DNA of 64,000 nt from Lingula anatina. Taxonomy: Eukaryota > Brachiopoda > Lingulata > Lingulida > Lingulidae. The DNA lies in NCBI RefSeq assembly GCF_001039355.2, contig NW_019776002.1, positions 500,414 through 564,413 of the forward strand. Reading direction: 5' to 3'. Of the stretch, positions 35,382 through 48,707 are shown piece after piece. Positions within the stretch are counted from its first letter, which is position 1, and each line of letters opens with the position of its first letter. Both the position numbers and the translations under genes were made by a program. The notes beneath the pieces are model-generated. The model ran no database searches and had not been told where the DNA came from. It saw only the letters and a program-made list of their open reading frames with translations.

Positions 35382-38300
35382 ATGAGTGCACTGCCCCCCT
35401 CGGGCACCGCTCCCCCTCCCCCCGGCAAGAGAAAGGAGATCTACAAGTACGAGGCTCCTTGGATTCTGTACAGTATGAACTGGAGCGTGCGGCCAGACAA
35501 GAGGTTTAGGCTAGCTGTGGGCAGCTTTGTAGAGGAGTATAACAACAAGGTACAGTACACATTGCTTTGTAGAGAAGTAAAGCAAAAAGGCACAGTACAC
35601 ATTGCTTTGTAGAGGAGTATAACTATGTCACACACTGAAAGCAGTAGAACATCTGATAATACAATTAATATAGGGTCAAAAATTCTCATTATCAGAGGCC
35701 CTCAGCCCATGGATATGGGGTAACACCAAAAGTTTGTGAAAAATGCTGAAGTAAAAGAAGTATAGAGAACCTGGCTGGCAGCATTTTAAAAGAATATTGC
35801 AGAGGGAGAGAGAAAGAGAGAGAGGGTTCGCACAAAATCTGGAATATCCTAGAATTAAGATTAAATCATGGAATATCCTGGGATTCTGTTGTACTCCTGG
35901 AAAAGTCTTAAAATTCCTCTAAAAATCCTTGAAAATGGATAGTTTTTACTCTAGTCTTGTTTTTGTTATTAAAATAAAGCATGTCCACTGTTTCCCCAAA
36001 GCACTGATGCAATCTGAATGCCTCAGCCTTTTCCATCAAGCTGGCTTTTTATATTGATTCATAAAAGTAATAAATACTAGGTGTGCCCAAAAAATGCTTG
36101 GTTATATTTTATTTTACCTATTTGATGATAAACAAATGATAAATGTCTAGTGTAACATACTCCTGGAAAATATTTTAATATCCTTGAAAAATCCTGGAAA
36201 AATTGCTGGCAGAACCAGAGAGAGAGAAAGGGAAAGACAGCTAGGCTGAATAATTAGGCTTGGAAATCAAAGTAAACTGTCAACAACCATTATTCAATCT
36301 CATTTCATGACAGCATTAATTATGTCATCTGAATGGTTAGTGTACCAGTATTCAGTGCTTTTGCAACAAACATAATTTTGTTTCTTTATTTCTAGGTCCA
36401 GATTGCCTCTCTTGATGAAGAAACTTCCGAGTTTGTTGCCAGGAGTACTTTTGACCATCCTTACCCTACAACAAAAATCATGTGGATTCCTGACACAGTA
36501 AGTGCACGTCTTTTGGGATTAAAATGAAAAAATGATTATAAAATGTTTAAATAAATATAAGCTTGGGCTGTCTATNACAGGCGCTAATGTCGAGCCCTGT
36601 AGAATTAAGATTAAATCATGGAATATCCTGGGATTCTGTTGTACTCCTGGAAAAGTCTTAAAATTCCTCTAAAAATCCTTGAAAATGGATAGTTTTTACT
36701 CGTCTTGTTTTTGTTATTAAAATAAAGCATGTCCACTGTTTCCCCAAAGCACTGATGCAATCGGAATGCCTCAGCCTTTTCCATCAAGCTGGCTTTTTAT
36801 ATTGATTCATAAAAGTAATAAATACTAGGTGTGCCCAAAAAATTCTTGGTTATATTTGATTTTACCTATTTGATGATAAACAAATGATAAATGTCTAGTG
36901 TAACATACTCCTGGAAAATATTTTAATATCCTTGAAAAATCCTGGAAAAATTGCTGGCAGAACCAGAGAGAGAGAAAGGGAAAGACAGCTAGGCTGAATA
37001 ATTAGGCTTGGAAATCAAAGTAAACTGTCAACAACCATTATTCAATCTCATTTCATGACAGCATTAATTATGTCATCTGAATGGTTAGTGTACCAGTATT
37101 CAGTGCTTTTGCAACAAACATAATTTTGTTTCTTTATTTCTAGGTCCAGATTGCCTCTCTTGATGAAGAAACTTCCGAGTTTGTTGCCAGGAGTACATTT
37201 GACCATCCTTACCCTACAACAAAAATCATGTGGATTCCTGACACAGTAAGTGCACGTCTTTTGGGATTAAAATGAAAAAAATGATTATAAAATGTTTAGA
37301 TAAATATAAGCTTGGGCTGTCTATCTGTTGTAAAAAAGTGTTCAGATCACAGTTGCTGTGTCACTGTTATATTTAGTTAGAGTCTGCTGTCTGTGTAGAA
37401 TTCTGTTCAAAGTAATTGTGGAGATTGATTTTGTCTGAGGTTGCTGTATAAAATATATGTTTGTAATGTTCCAGAAAGGGGTGTATCCAGACCTGCTGGC
37501 TACCAGTGGCGACTACTTACGAGTTTGGAGAGTTGGTGATTCAGAAACACGGCTTGAATGTCTCTTAAATAATGTAAGTGGCGGCTCACAGTAAGAGAGA
37601 TAGTCCCTGTGGTTATGTGGAAATACATATAGATAATATTATAAACATTGTACAACATTGGTGTGGTATAAATAATGAAATTATAAATAAATAAGTAAAT
37701 GGATAAATAAAAAATGAGATGAATTTAAAATAATTTTAAATCATATAAAAGACCTTTTGTTACTTTCATCTCCAGCTAGGTAATTTTATTTGCTATTTGA
37801 TCTGTAGAAGTGTTTTGATAAATAAGGTGCATATTATAATGATTTGGTTTTTCAATCTATTTTAATAGATACTTAAATACTTAAAAGTACTGGACTTACA
37901 TTTGTAGAGATGAGACTGTTGTCTCCCCCTCAAAAACCACTAAGAATACAGATGAACTATTCCCAGTCTTGCTGTGTAATAATAAGTCCAGTAATAGATT
38001 TAAATAACTTATCTCTATGTAAACATGACTGTATGACTAACATAACAGAGTATTAAGATGCATATTACTTTTACAGAACAAAAACAGTGATTTCTGTGCA
38101 CCTCTCACCTCATTTGATTGGAATGAAGTGGACCCCAATCTCCTCGGCACATCAAGTATTGACACCACATGCACAATATGGGGGCTGGAGGTATGTTGTT
38201 CAAGGGAAACATGATAGTGCTCTTTAATAAATTTAATTTGAATTGAGACATGTTGGTTTCATGGAAGACTGTAGATTGATTCAGTTGTTTAATGGTTCTG

Positions 38301-39620
38301 ATGACAATAAAGAAATAGTTTGTGGTTTTCATTAGTAGCAGTGACAGTCCCTGTGTGTGTGTTTGTCTTTGCAGACTGGTCAGGTATTAGGCAGGGTCAA
38401 TCTGGTGACAGGACATGTGAAGACCCAGCTGATTGCGCATGACAAGGAGGTGTATGACATTGCATTTAGCAGGGCAGGGGGAGGCAGGGACATGTTTGCC
38501 AGTGTTGGTAAGTTGTCCTAGCACTACACCAACATTTAGCAGGGCAGGGGGATGCAGGGGCATGTTTGCCAGCTGTCCCTCAGATAAGCATGGTAATTCA
38601 TTTTAACCTGTTTTTAAGCACCATAAATAATAGAGTAGTAAAGTCTTGATTGTGTTCACAGCCTCTCAGACAGCTTACATTAAACCTGGGCTGTGTATTT
38701 ATATTCCAGGTGCTGATGGCTCAGTGCGAATGTTTGACCTCCGTCACCTGGAGCATTCCACTATTATCTATGAGGATCCTCAGCACCACCCTCTCCTCAG
38801 GCTGGCCTGGAACAAACAGGACCCTAACTACTTAGCTACAATGGCCATGGATGCCATGGAGGTATGGGTCTCTCTGGTGTGATGATCATTGTATACATGT
38901 GATTGGTTCTACTGTCCATTATATGACTTTAACTTCATTTTATCATCAGTTCTTAAGCTGAATATATCCAAAGTAACTAAAATGAAATAAAACAACAAAG
39001 TGATTTTTAAATGTGAATTTACCTTTTCCTTATTATTGTTATTATTATTTTTTTTTTAGAAAATTGTGACTGCATTAACATCAAAAGTGATAAATTATTT
39101 TGAATTTGTGGAAAACATTATTCCTAGGTGATCATTCTTGATGTCCGAGTCCCATGCACCCCAGTGGCCAGACTGAACAATCACCGAGCCTGTGTCAACG
39201 GCATTGCCTGGGCACCTCATTCAAGTTGTCATATATGCACTGCAGGTAACGTGTTAAATGGTTTAACTATATAGTAATACCTATTGTGAGAATGTTTTTT
39301 GTTCTTAGTATAGTGCTTTGTTTTTATCTTAAAAGAGTTTAAGAAGAACCTGATGTACCTGAGGTTGTCAGTGACATATTGCTTTGAAACATTGGGTATA
39401 GATATTTATTAACCTTTACATTCACCATGTTCTTTTGCTGGTTGCAGCTGATGACCATCAAGCTCTAATCTGGGATATCCAGCAGATGCCGAGAGCCATA
39501 GAAGATCCCATCCTAGCGTACACCTCCTCAGGGGAAATCAACCAGATTCAGTGGTCATCTACACAGCCAGACTGGATAGCCATCTGCTACAACAACTGCC
39601 TGGAGATACTGAGGGTCTAG
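35382..39620 (+). CDS. DCAF7: DDB1- and CUL4-associated factor 7 (WDR68/HAN11)
   Basis: Eight coding exons: 35382..35549, 37144..37245 (or its duplicate 36396..36497), 37475..37573, 38077..38190, 38375..38507, 38710..38861, 39128..39245 and 39448..39620. With one copy of exon 2 they give 352 residues (human 342), with a slightly longer Pro-rich N-terminus before [14 protein letters not shown]40 blocks are very strongly conserved, for example [44 protein letters not shown] and the C-terminus [11 protein letters not shown]. It is a WD40 scaffold for DYRK1A/HIPK2 kinases and a CUL4-DDB1 adaptor. The ATG at 35382 is chosen over 35340 because a splice acceptor (TTGCAG) lies between them. The 3'UTR carries AATAAA at 40455..40460. 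Confidence 0.96.
35850..36575 (+). repeat. Duplicate of DCAF7 exon 2 with flanking introns (copy 1)
   Basis: About 726 bp nearly identical to 36600..37324, including exon 36396..36497 (34 codons, phase 0 both ends). The exons differ by one synonymous T/A change; the introns differ by a few bases and small indels. An isolated N at 36576 and 23 unrelated bases separate the copies. This is more likely assembly or haplotype redundancy than a functional exon pair. Confidence 0.9.
36600..37324 (+). repeat. Duplicate of DCAF7 exon 2 with flanking introns (copy 2)
   Basis: Second copy, contiguous with the downstream DCAF7 intron and exon 3. It contains exon 37144..37245. Including both exon copies would insert 34 residues in frame and disrupt the first WD40 blade. 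Confidence 0.9.
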
Positions 39621-42600
39621 AAGACAGGGGCACCATTTTTTTATTTAATTCAGGAAAAAAACACTGGTGAAATTAATGAGCTGTTTTATGATGCTGCAGG
39701 ACTTTAATTTGTTATGTACAGTAGCAGGGTCTCCCAGAGGAAGATTGGTCTTTTTTGTGGATGTAATTTCTTTAATCTCAAAAACATTTTTTTTTTTTGG
39801 ATAACATCTCAAGTCATGGGAATTGTGTGGTTAGAAAAAGAAGTAAAATGGAAAAGAGCCCAGACAGCATTTTCTTCAAAGTTTAGAGACATATTATTAC
39901 TATTATCATAGTTAAATATGCCTGGCTTTGTTGAATTTGACATAGGTCCTCTGAAAGGTAGCTTTAAATTGCTTAAATTTCAATAACAATGCAATTAATG
40001 CAGTGATTATTTTCCCTGCTGACAGTTTTTCTGTGGATGCCAGTTCAGAAAATGTACTCCCAATTGTTACACTTGTCTTCCTACAACACACCTTACTAAA
40101 AGACACGATGAAATCTACAGCACAGTGGGATACTTGATTGATTTCATTGACAAGATAATGGCACTAATATGCCACATGTGGTATACCAGATCACCATTTT
40201 TACTGGGTTTACTCAAGTGGGTCCACACTGAGCAGCTGTCCTAGCTGTGTACATAGCCCCCGGCTCCACCAGTTGTATCTATATGTATATTTCTGCTGTA
40301 CATAGAACGAGGTTGTTTCATGTACTTGAAAACTAGTCAGTTCCTGATCTGTAGGCGTAAATAAGAGTCTCTTTTAATCTGTTTAGTGTGCAAAAATGTT
40401 TGATCGCTTCACAGGTAAAATAGTGATCTTAATAATCTCTGGCAATGGTTTGTAAATAAAGCATTGTGTCTCTTGCAGCTGGACATTTTGCAGAACTTTA
40501 GACAGAACAGTGAATGTGAATATAAGTTGCAGTTGTTTTGTGCTGTGTAAGCGAATTACAGGAAAGAAGATTATCTTCACTCATGCATTTTCATATTTCG
40601 TCCAGTGCGCAGTGTATCAAACCCCCAGTTATGTATGCAATATTAGGTGAAGTCTAAAAAGTTGAGAGTGATATCTTAATGAACTCCAGGTTCATGATCG
40701 TAACTTTAAAAGACTTGTAGCGTTTTAGTCACAGTGTGAGTAAAGGGTAAATGACTTTATCAGTTTTATAGTCTTGGTTACATTAGGTAATCAGTTATGT
40801 GCTTCGTGAGTACGAACCCCGTCATTAAAGTAGATTTTTGATTTTGTCGCCGTTTTTTGTCGTAATGTCAGTAGTTGTATGTTGTCACCAGTCACGTTCA
40901 TTCATTACACAAAGAAAAACGTAATACCGTCATTGTATGTGTGCTGAGAAGCTGTATGATCATCTTTATGAATAAACTTGTAGATATCTAGTCTCGTTTT
41001 CTTTTCGAAGTTCTTTTTCTGTTCGCATCCTGTGGTAAAACACGCCGTTGGAGCAAAACGGACTCCACTGGCCGACTTGTCTTTTGACGAAGTATCGCGG
41101 TACGAGCGGTCTTTTAGAAATAAAAGGGTGTGGCATTCTTTTGTTGTTCTTATTGATAGGGCCACAATATGCACAGTAAGCTGACAGTACATTTACCTGC
41201 GGTTTACGGTAAACTGACAGTGTTAGTAGGCGGTCCTTTATGTCGCCGTTGATTTCACAGGAAAACGAATGAGGCATTTCCGACTAGAAAACCGGAGAGC
41301 GCAACTTCCGCCAAGATTAATAATTAATTAATGGTTCATCACCAAAGCCATATCAACTCTTTCTTTTGTCCATTTCTGGCCTATCCTGAAAATTTTATCA
41401 AAACTCGCCCAGCACCTCTTGCGTAATGCTCTCCGCCGACAAACTGGTGAACTTCCCAACCGCTCACGAGGTACATGTACTCGGCGACACCAAGAGACTA
41501 AACAAAACGTTCGCTTTAAACGCCACTACTGTCCTTAGAAACCGCCTAAGTAGGTCCGTTATTTCCCATAGTTAAATTAACTGGTATACTGAAAGTTACA
41601 GCGTTTTTAATTTAAAGGGATAACAACTGTTCATTTTGGCCCAAAAATTAATTTTCCTGGGGTAAACAACAATTTTCCTATACTAACCATTAGTTAATGA
41701 ATCCATTTCTACATTCAAAGTTAGTCCCTGTTTTTTTATTTTTTGTTTGTTTGTTTTTTTCTAAAAAGTTTGTTTTTTGTAATAATCTCTTAAGAGATTA
41801 TTACAGAGTATAGCCATCTATGGAGGTCACGTGGTCCAATGACAAGCTCAGATATCAGAATAATTGCTATAACTGCCGTTTTTGTGGTAAAACAGAATAT
41901 ATTATATTTCCATGAGTTGTTTACAATGTTTTTATTGTGAAATATAGATATCATACGAGAGCTGCTATCCCTTTAATTATCCGTGGGTACAATGAGTATT
42001 CATGGTCAAACAATTCGAACTGCTCGTCGAGTTCGAGATTACAAAAGACCGTTCGACCATGAAACACAAAACAAAGTTCCACAAAATTTGTTTGTATTCA
42101 ATGTGCAATGATCAAGGTAAGGAATAAACAGATCAAAAATCGTTTACAGAATTTTTTTCCGCAAAAAATCGCTTTAATACATTGAGATTTGGGCCTCGAT
42201 ACTCTTTGTCCCTAAATATGTTTTCCAACAAACAAACAAGTCGTTTTCTTTACAGTTTTTATTCAGTTAAAATATATGTAAACTTTGTATTTGAGCTGCC
42301 TTTTGGTATCGGACAACTTTTAAGTTGAAAAAACACCCGAAGAAGTATATATAAAATAATTATATATATAGAATGGGTCTGAAACCGTCGAACCACATCT
42401 TCCGTAAGTTTTGCTGTATTATGTTCACCCTCTGATGGCGCGAACTGGTGAAGACGGCCAAGCTGTATTCGGCGTTCTTCTTTCTTCAGTTAGGTCTACT
42501 TGGCGCTGGTTATCTTCTTAGGTCACTCGGGCGTTCCTTAATAGGCATCACTTCCATCTACAGTTGACAGAAATATTTGATGAAATAATGCTGAGAATAT

Positions 42601-43059
42601 AGTTACTTTGGATGAACGTATATGATACTAAGACTAGCCTACTGTACTTGTGTACCTGTGTGAGTTTTGTTTATTTATAACAAGTTTTACTGAAACTTTC
42701 TTTACGTTTTTTGAGCCGAGGACTGAAACCATCCTCTACACATGATCGCCTTACCTGCGCCATCCGACGACATGGATAATCTGGAAGCTCTTCTTGGTTT
42801 ATATCGAAGTAAACTATAATCCTCCCTATAATGGGAACCACTGATGATAGTGACTTTCTTACTGATGGAGGGGGGGGGGGGGGGATAGAGGGTGGGGGGA
42901 GCAGGGCTTTCTGAAGGAAATTGATCTGGACTTTGAATATAATGACATTAACAATTTTGCAGAATTATGCCAAATTATTCTCCCTTAAATGCTATGTCTA
43001 CTATCCACTGTCTTATCAAATTAATATGTTTATCTACCGGCACAGTCACACCTAAAGAC
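39621..43059. other. DCAF7 3'UTR and intergenic region
   Basis: The DCAF7 3'UTR probably runs to AATAAA at 40455..40460. A minus-strand AATAAA (TTTATT at 42670..42675) may end the CNBD2-like gene at 43060. Between them I see no gene. There is a 26-bp perfect palindrome at 41779..41804 (centre CTCTTAAGAG) and a G-run near 42870..42883. Confidence 0.45.
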
Positions 43060-46000
43060 TCACATGGACTCCACAGGAGAGTCGCTATAGGCCAGCGTTT
43101 TGTCGTCGTCCTCGTCTGATCCCACCGTCCACTCCGTGTCACTTTTGTTTCGTCTGGGTGACATGATCACCTTCTGTCCAGGCAGGGGAGGGGCGGCGTT
43201 CTTATGAAGAAATTATAAAAAAAGCAATAGTTATCAATACCCACATGCAACTTCTATGATGCAGACAACAGAGCGAAAAAGGTAATTAACATACACCAGA
43301 ACAACGCCAATAGGCCTAAATGACAATAGTTTATTCGCGGTCTTTGTCCCTCCCTCTGTCACTCAGTATAGCAGCAACATTAGCCTAATGTCAAAGTATT
43401 TTACTTTCGAATAACAGCTTATTAACAACACTCAGCCTGTACACTCAAGGAAATAAACAATCGGATAACGAGAAAAAAACTTACGTCTGAAGAAAACCGA
43501 CGCAAGCGGAAAACGCGCTTTGGTTTCTTGTCTGTGCTTTCCAGTTCACTGAGCCACGTCTTCAACCTCGACTCTAGCATACTCAGGGCCTCGTCACTGG
43601 TCTCCCAGTCCGTACACTCCTCTTTATACTTTGTCTGCTTCTCCTCACCTCGTGGACTATATATCCATCTATCCAGTTCACTCAGTCCTGTCACTGTAGC
43701 CGACCGCACCATCTCTTCCTTCGGTGAAAGAGGGGACGCTGGTTGAAAATTAGCACCAACTTTTTCATTCGCCGCTCCTTCTAATTTTGCTTTCTCATTA
43801 ATTGGTAAAATAGTCGCCAACGTTTCCGTCCGTTTCAATGCCTCTCTCTGGCCTGACAATGGCTTCCTTCTAGTAATCTTTGTTTGTTCTCTTCTACTGT
43901 ACTTTGCCTCCTCACATATAGAGGTCAGGCCAGTCGCTCCCCGGCCTTCTCCTCCCATCTTCTTGTTGAAAGTCGTCCATATTGCACTTTGTGAGGCTTG
44001 CTGCTTAGCTGGAGAAAATGTCTGCCAATGATCTGCCTGTGTTTTTCCAATCGAGAAAGAAGCGCCAGAAGCTTTAGCACCTAGTTCCTTCGTAGTATTG
44101 ATGAATGAAAGTTTGCTTTCAGAGGTAGAGGACCCATCCTGCGGGGATTTTTGATCGTCAATGTGCAATTTCAGCCAAAGACAGCGCAGAAAGTATGGGT
44201 TATCGTTTTTAGAAAACCTTTCCAGACGTCTTCCTATCTTATTTCTTGATTGTGCGATCAAAGCGTCCGCTGTCTTCGTGTACTTTTTCAGAACCAGGCG
44301 ATCATATGCTCTTTTGGTGAGCAAAAGCAACTCACAAGGTTCTATGGCAGTGGCTGTCTGTAGATAGGTAGGAATATCAAGAGAAACCTCTACTTCTCCT
44401 GAAAAATAGAGATAAATTGTTTGACAGATTGCCCTTGACTAACAGTCACTTGCACGTCTAAATACGAAAATATCATTCTATTCATGTACCAATAAGAAAT
44501 GTTGCAGTAATCCGTTCGTCACAAAAACCAACGGTTTGGAAAATAATTTCTGTGGCTTTTGTTAGTGTGATATTCGTGTAAACGGACTGTATACTTGTAT
44601 AATATGACATAAAACGAGTAATATTTTCTTTGCGAATTATCTTTTACCTATTGCTTCTAATGGAGCTGCTATGCAAACTTCTACGTCTCTACGTGAGCGT
44701 TCCTGTTCTTCCACCTTCGCAGATTCCATGCCACACAGTTTGCTAGAAAAGGAATTAAAATAATCCTTATTTACACTTTGCTGATGATTATGTTATCATT
44801 GTAGGTCGCGTCACAGACCTAAATATTAATATTGTCATTGGTCACATTATATATTTCAAATAAAAAAGCAGATATAGTGCATTATCGATTTTAACATCAT
44901 AAAAAGAAACATAAACGCAAAACACATTTACGCATTAATACAGGTATTGTTCCCAATAGCAAGAGGCTTAGGTACAACGAGGTAAATTGAGAAAAATACA
45001 AGCGGCGCAAAGAGACACATTTTTATGTACAAAATAACACCATTTCCAACACGTTTCTTCGTGTTGGGAAGGTTGCGAGGCCAACAAAAAACGCGAGTTT
45101 CGTCAGTATGTACCTCCTGAAATCCGGCCGCATGACCTTTGTCCAGAAGCAGCTATCGACCTGCCAGACGGCCGAGTTTTGGCGCCAATGTGACGACGGG
45201 TCCATGGTAATCTTGACTTGACCCCTTGGAAAATAAAATGAATTCTGTGAAATTATCCCACAGGATGGTACAGCGTTCTTAAAGGACTTTACACAATGCC
45301 CGCACGAAAATGCAGTAGTATCGAAGTAGCAAAGAAGCATTAACGCAGTAGTGGTGTGCAGCATATTTGCAGTAGAAATGCAGCATAGCCTACTGCAATT
45401 CTACTCCAAAAAGTACATAGGTTTGTACAGAGGAGCATTAATGCAGTAGATTAGCAGCATATTAGAAGCATGTTTCAAATATGCTAATTAGCTCCCAAAT
45501 CGAAGCAGATTTGAAGCATGTTTGCAGTATGATTGCAGTAGTCTACTGCGCTGGAGTATCTACTGCGTTTTTTTGCGGGTGATACCACATTAATACAGGC
45601 ATGTGAAAATATTTACTATAGGATACAGTTTGTCGAAACAAATTTGCCATGAACAAACAATTTCGACAAACGTTGTATTTAACAGGAAAATTTACGGTGT
45701 ATATTTGTCATTTATATACAGAGAGAGACTCTTTGAAAGAGAAAGTAAATTTAAAAAAAACGTGTACTTGATGACAAAAAAGATCCCCTCTACTGAGCTT
45801 CCCTGTTTCACAATCTTCTCATCAAAAGCCGCCTTGCGTCGGATGAGGCTCATGGCGACTTGTTTCTTATATTTCGGCCGCCAGTTACAGAAGTATTCGC
45901 ATGTGTTAGCAAAGGCCATTTTAGCATTAAACTCTTGTTCCTGTGCAGCTCTCAGACAGCGATTGAAGAGTTCTCTGCTGACGACCAGTAAATCTGTCTT

Positions 46001-48363
46001 GGTGTCAGCTATAACGGTGGCGGTACGGACGCAGTCCTCGGTAATCAGGGCTACTTCACCAAAACTTTTACCTTCACCTGTAAAGATTTCACGATTCTAG
46101 ATTTAGTATCATTTTGTACTTTCATAAGAATATAGTCCGGCAGCTATATATACAGTATGTTTGTGTTGTACAGATGTAAAATCAAAATTCAAAAGAAAAG
46201 TGTTGGTGTTTAATTAGATTCCCTTTTTAGTAATTTGAAATAAAGAAAGCGCCTTCTCTCCTGATTTGAATTTGGAACATATTTTTTTACAAACTGGTCC
46301 AAAACCAGAACTCACCCAGCGTGGTCACGAATGCTCCATACACACTTCTATCTATAGCTTTGTATCCCGGTACCTCGGCTGCCGTCTTCTTCCTCAGCCT
46401 ACCGCTTTCTACCGAGCCACTTGCTTCATCTTCTTCAATTTTGTTATTTATGTAAATGGAAATTTGACCTCCCAGTATGATGTAGAATCTAATGGAAATA
46501 ACAGGAAAGCCAACTAACTGTTGAGTGTAAAAAACATGTAAATATTGTTAGATGACCGTACAGTTGTTACCACGGTTGACTGAAGTTACCGACTTTTGAA
46601 GTTGCAGATGGGACATGTGGCGTTTCGTTCTCCGTCCTTTTTAAGCTTCTTTTATCCACATCAATTGTTGTCTTGAATTTCAAAAAAACATGACCCCCAT
46701 CCGAACATTTAGGTCAGAAAAGAAGACAATATATACGCATTATTTGCCAACTGCATTTTCATTAATACTGTTTCTATTACAACGTCTACTACTGCTATAT
46801 TTATTATTATTATTATTATCAATATTTTTATAATTATTATTATTATTATCATTCGAACAATTGTTGTTGTTGTTGTTGAGAATTGTTTCTGTGAGGGATA
46901 TGGTCGTACCTGTTCCCTGTGTCGGACTGCTGAATAATAACATCATCCCTGTGACAGGTAATAAATTCACAATTCCGAATGATATCCTTCATGACGTCTG
47001 CAAGAAAAGAACGCATCAATCTTCTCAGAGTGGACAATGATTATGTTTCGTAGCAGAATGGTCGGTAAATAATATCAGAGTGTATTTTGATATGATAATC
47101 ATCCTGTATCTTGAATGCTAGAGGGAGGTGGATACAGATATAGATGGCTTGCTGACATCTCGCTCAATCAATGTCCTGTCAACGTATTAACTCTTGTTGC
47201 ATTTTAATGCGCAAGATTTGTGATTCCGGAACAGAAATGATCGGAGTGCAAGGTGATGAGAAAGAAAAATGAGAAAAGAAATGCCAAAGAACGCCGCCGT
47301 ATAAAATAATTTATTTAAGTCCTGTTATATTACTTTCCATGTATTTGCTACATGCGGTTTTAAATTACAAAACAGAAAAATGTCACGTTTTTGGATGGGA
47401 TCTGATAACCTTAGGCCTACTAGAAGCTTCCATCTTGGCCAGCTTGCGGCTGTGATTGCTTTTGTACTCGCTGTTTATCAAAATACAAGTAACTTGTTGA
47501 CAGAGAGTAAACCATTAAGCGCCATTTTGCGCAATATTTACGTTTTCTTCTTGTCACTACTTCCTCCGCTCTCCCGTAGACAAAACCAGTTACTACTGCC
47601 ATGTGACCTCTGCCCCATGTTACCTAAACTTTTCAAGCCGATTCCATGTTGGATTACTTTGATTGCAAATTCTTTACTGAAATGCTTTTGGTTTTTTACT
47701 GTAGCGTTGTCCTGAAAGAAAACATACACAATCTCCCCCTCTGTTACTGTAAATATTGCTTACAAATGCTATTTAACTGTTCATTCTCGTGCCTTTAGAG
47801 GCTGCTGCCGTCAGCGTGGTACGTTTTTTGTATATCGATACGGGAAAAGCAAAATACCTATTTAAATCGAATCCGGAAAATTTGGGTGAATGCATTATTA
47901 GCATTTTTATATGCATTTTTGAACGTTTTGAATCACGCATGCAATCTGCTTAAAATCAGTAATGTTATTCTGTTACACTGCGACTACTGTTTCGCGATTC
48001 AGTCGGTCGTCCGCGTACTGCGGAAACTTGTCAACTTTTCTTAAAAGTCGCCTTTGCGAATCAGTTGACAGAATTCCTCCTTAATTTTCCTCATAAGGTC
48101 GTCGTCTCGGATGGTTGAATCCGACCCTGCTATTCACTCTCCAAAAATCTCACAAAAACAAGATCCAACAAATCAAATAACTATCAATATCAAAGCACAT
48201 CCTATCAATGACACCGACCAACCCCCAGCTTACCTCGCTGTAGAGATTTGAACAACTCCGATTTTTTCTGGAACCAGGGGAATAGCTGTTCTATCATGGA
48301 GTCCGACCTGGAGCTTGGCGGTTGTGTAATCACGGAGAGCACCTTGCGGTACATTAGTGCCAT
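43060..48363 (-). CDS. CNBD2/CRIS-like cyclic-nucleotide-binding protein, paralog A
   Basis: Eight exons join in phase: 48363..48234, 46997..46910, 46488..46316, 46077..45768, 45224..45114, 44742..44648, 44398..43485, 43200..43060 (653 aa from the Met at 48363). The first CNBD has CHRDDVIIQQSDTGNRFYII, then a cassette SFGEVALITEDCVRTATV with the conserved Arg. A second CNBD-like fold follows (ending AIEPCELLLLTK) without an FGE...R cassette, then a disordered, basic tail with FRLRRFSSD and an acidic end. It resembles CNBD2/CRIS, a cyclic-nucleotide-binding protein needed for mouse sperm development. The 5' end is uncertain: in-frame upstream sequence contains a stop unless an acceptor just before GAGTAGTGG is used. 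It is a tandem paralog of the gene at 53381. Confidence 0.8.
46790..46880. repeat. Trinucleotide microsatellites (ATT)n and (TTG)n
   Basis: An interrupted ATT/TAT tract followed by TTG repeats lies in the intron just downstream of exon 46910 on the minus strand. Minus-strand poly-Asn ORFs here are artefacts of the repeat. Confidence 0.85.
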
Positions 48364-48653
48364 CTCTCTGCCACTACTCCTCTACCTCGGAGAACTGCTG
48401 CTGCAAGGGGGGACATTTTCGATGGATAAGTTATGTAAAATTATAAAGGCAATTGAAAAAAATTGCTTATTGAGGTGTCCAACCTAGCCATGGTTTCTGC
48501 ATAGTCTGCCCCCCCTTCCCCAAAAAATTATAATAGAAAAAAAAAGAGAAGAAAAAATAGAATGTAAAGGTATTACCTTAAAGTAGTATAATTGCTTACC
48601 AGAAAATGTAGCTTTTATATTACATCCTTTTAAAATAGCTCTGTCTTCCTTCC

Positions 48654-48657
<4 letters not shown>

Positions 48658-48702
<45 letters not shown>
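48658..48702. repeat. (CT)n microsatellite
   Basis: An uninterrupted run of about 22 TC units upstream of the first firmly assigned exon of paralog A. Confidence 0.95.

Positions 48703-48707
<5 letters not shown>

Noticed and set aside
36396-37245. Both DCAF7 exon 2 copies used in one transcript
   Set aside because: It would insert 34 residues in an almost invariant WD40 protein, and the isolated N between copies suggests an assembly join.
43528-44367. Plus-strand ORFs opposite the large tail exon of CNBD2-like paralog A
   Set aside because: The minus frame joins in phase with both neighbours and matches its paralog; the plus frames do not.
46740-47037. Poly-Asn minus-strand ORF
   Set aside because: It arises from ATT/TTG microsatellites next to the real 88-nt CNBD exon.
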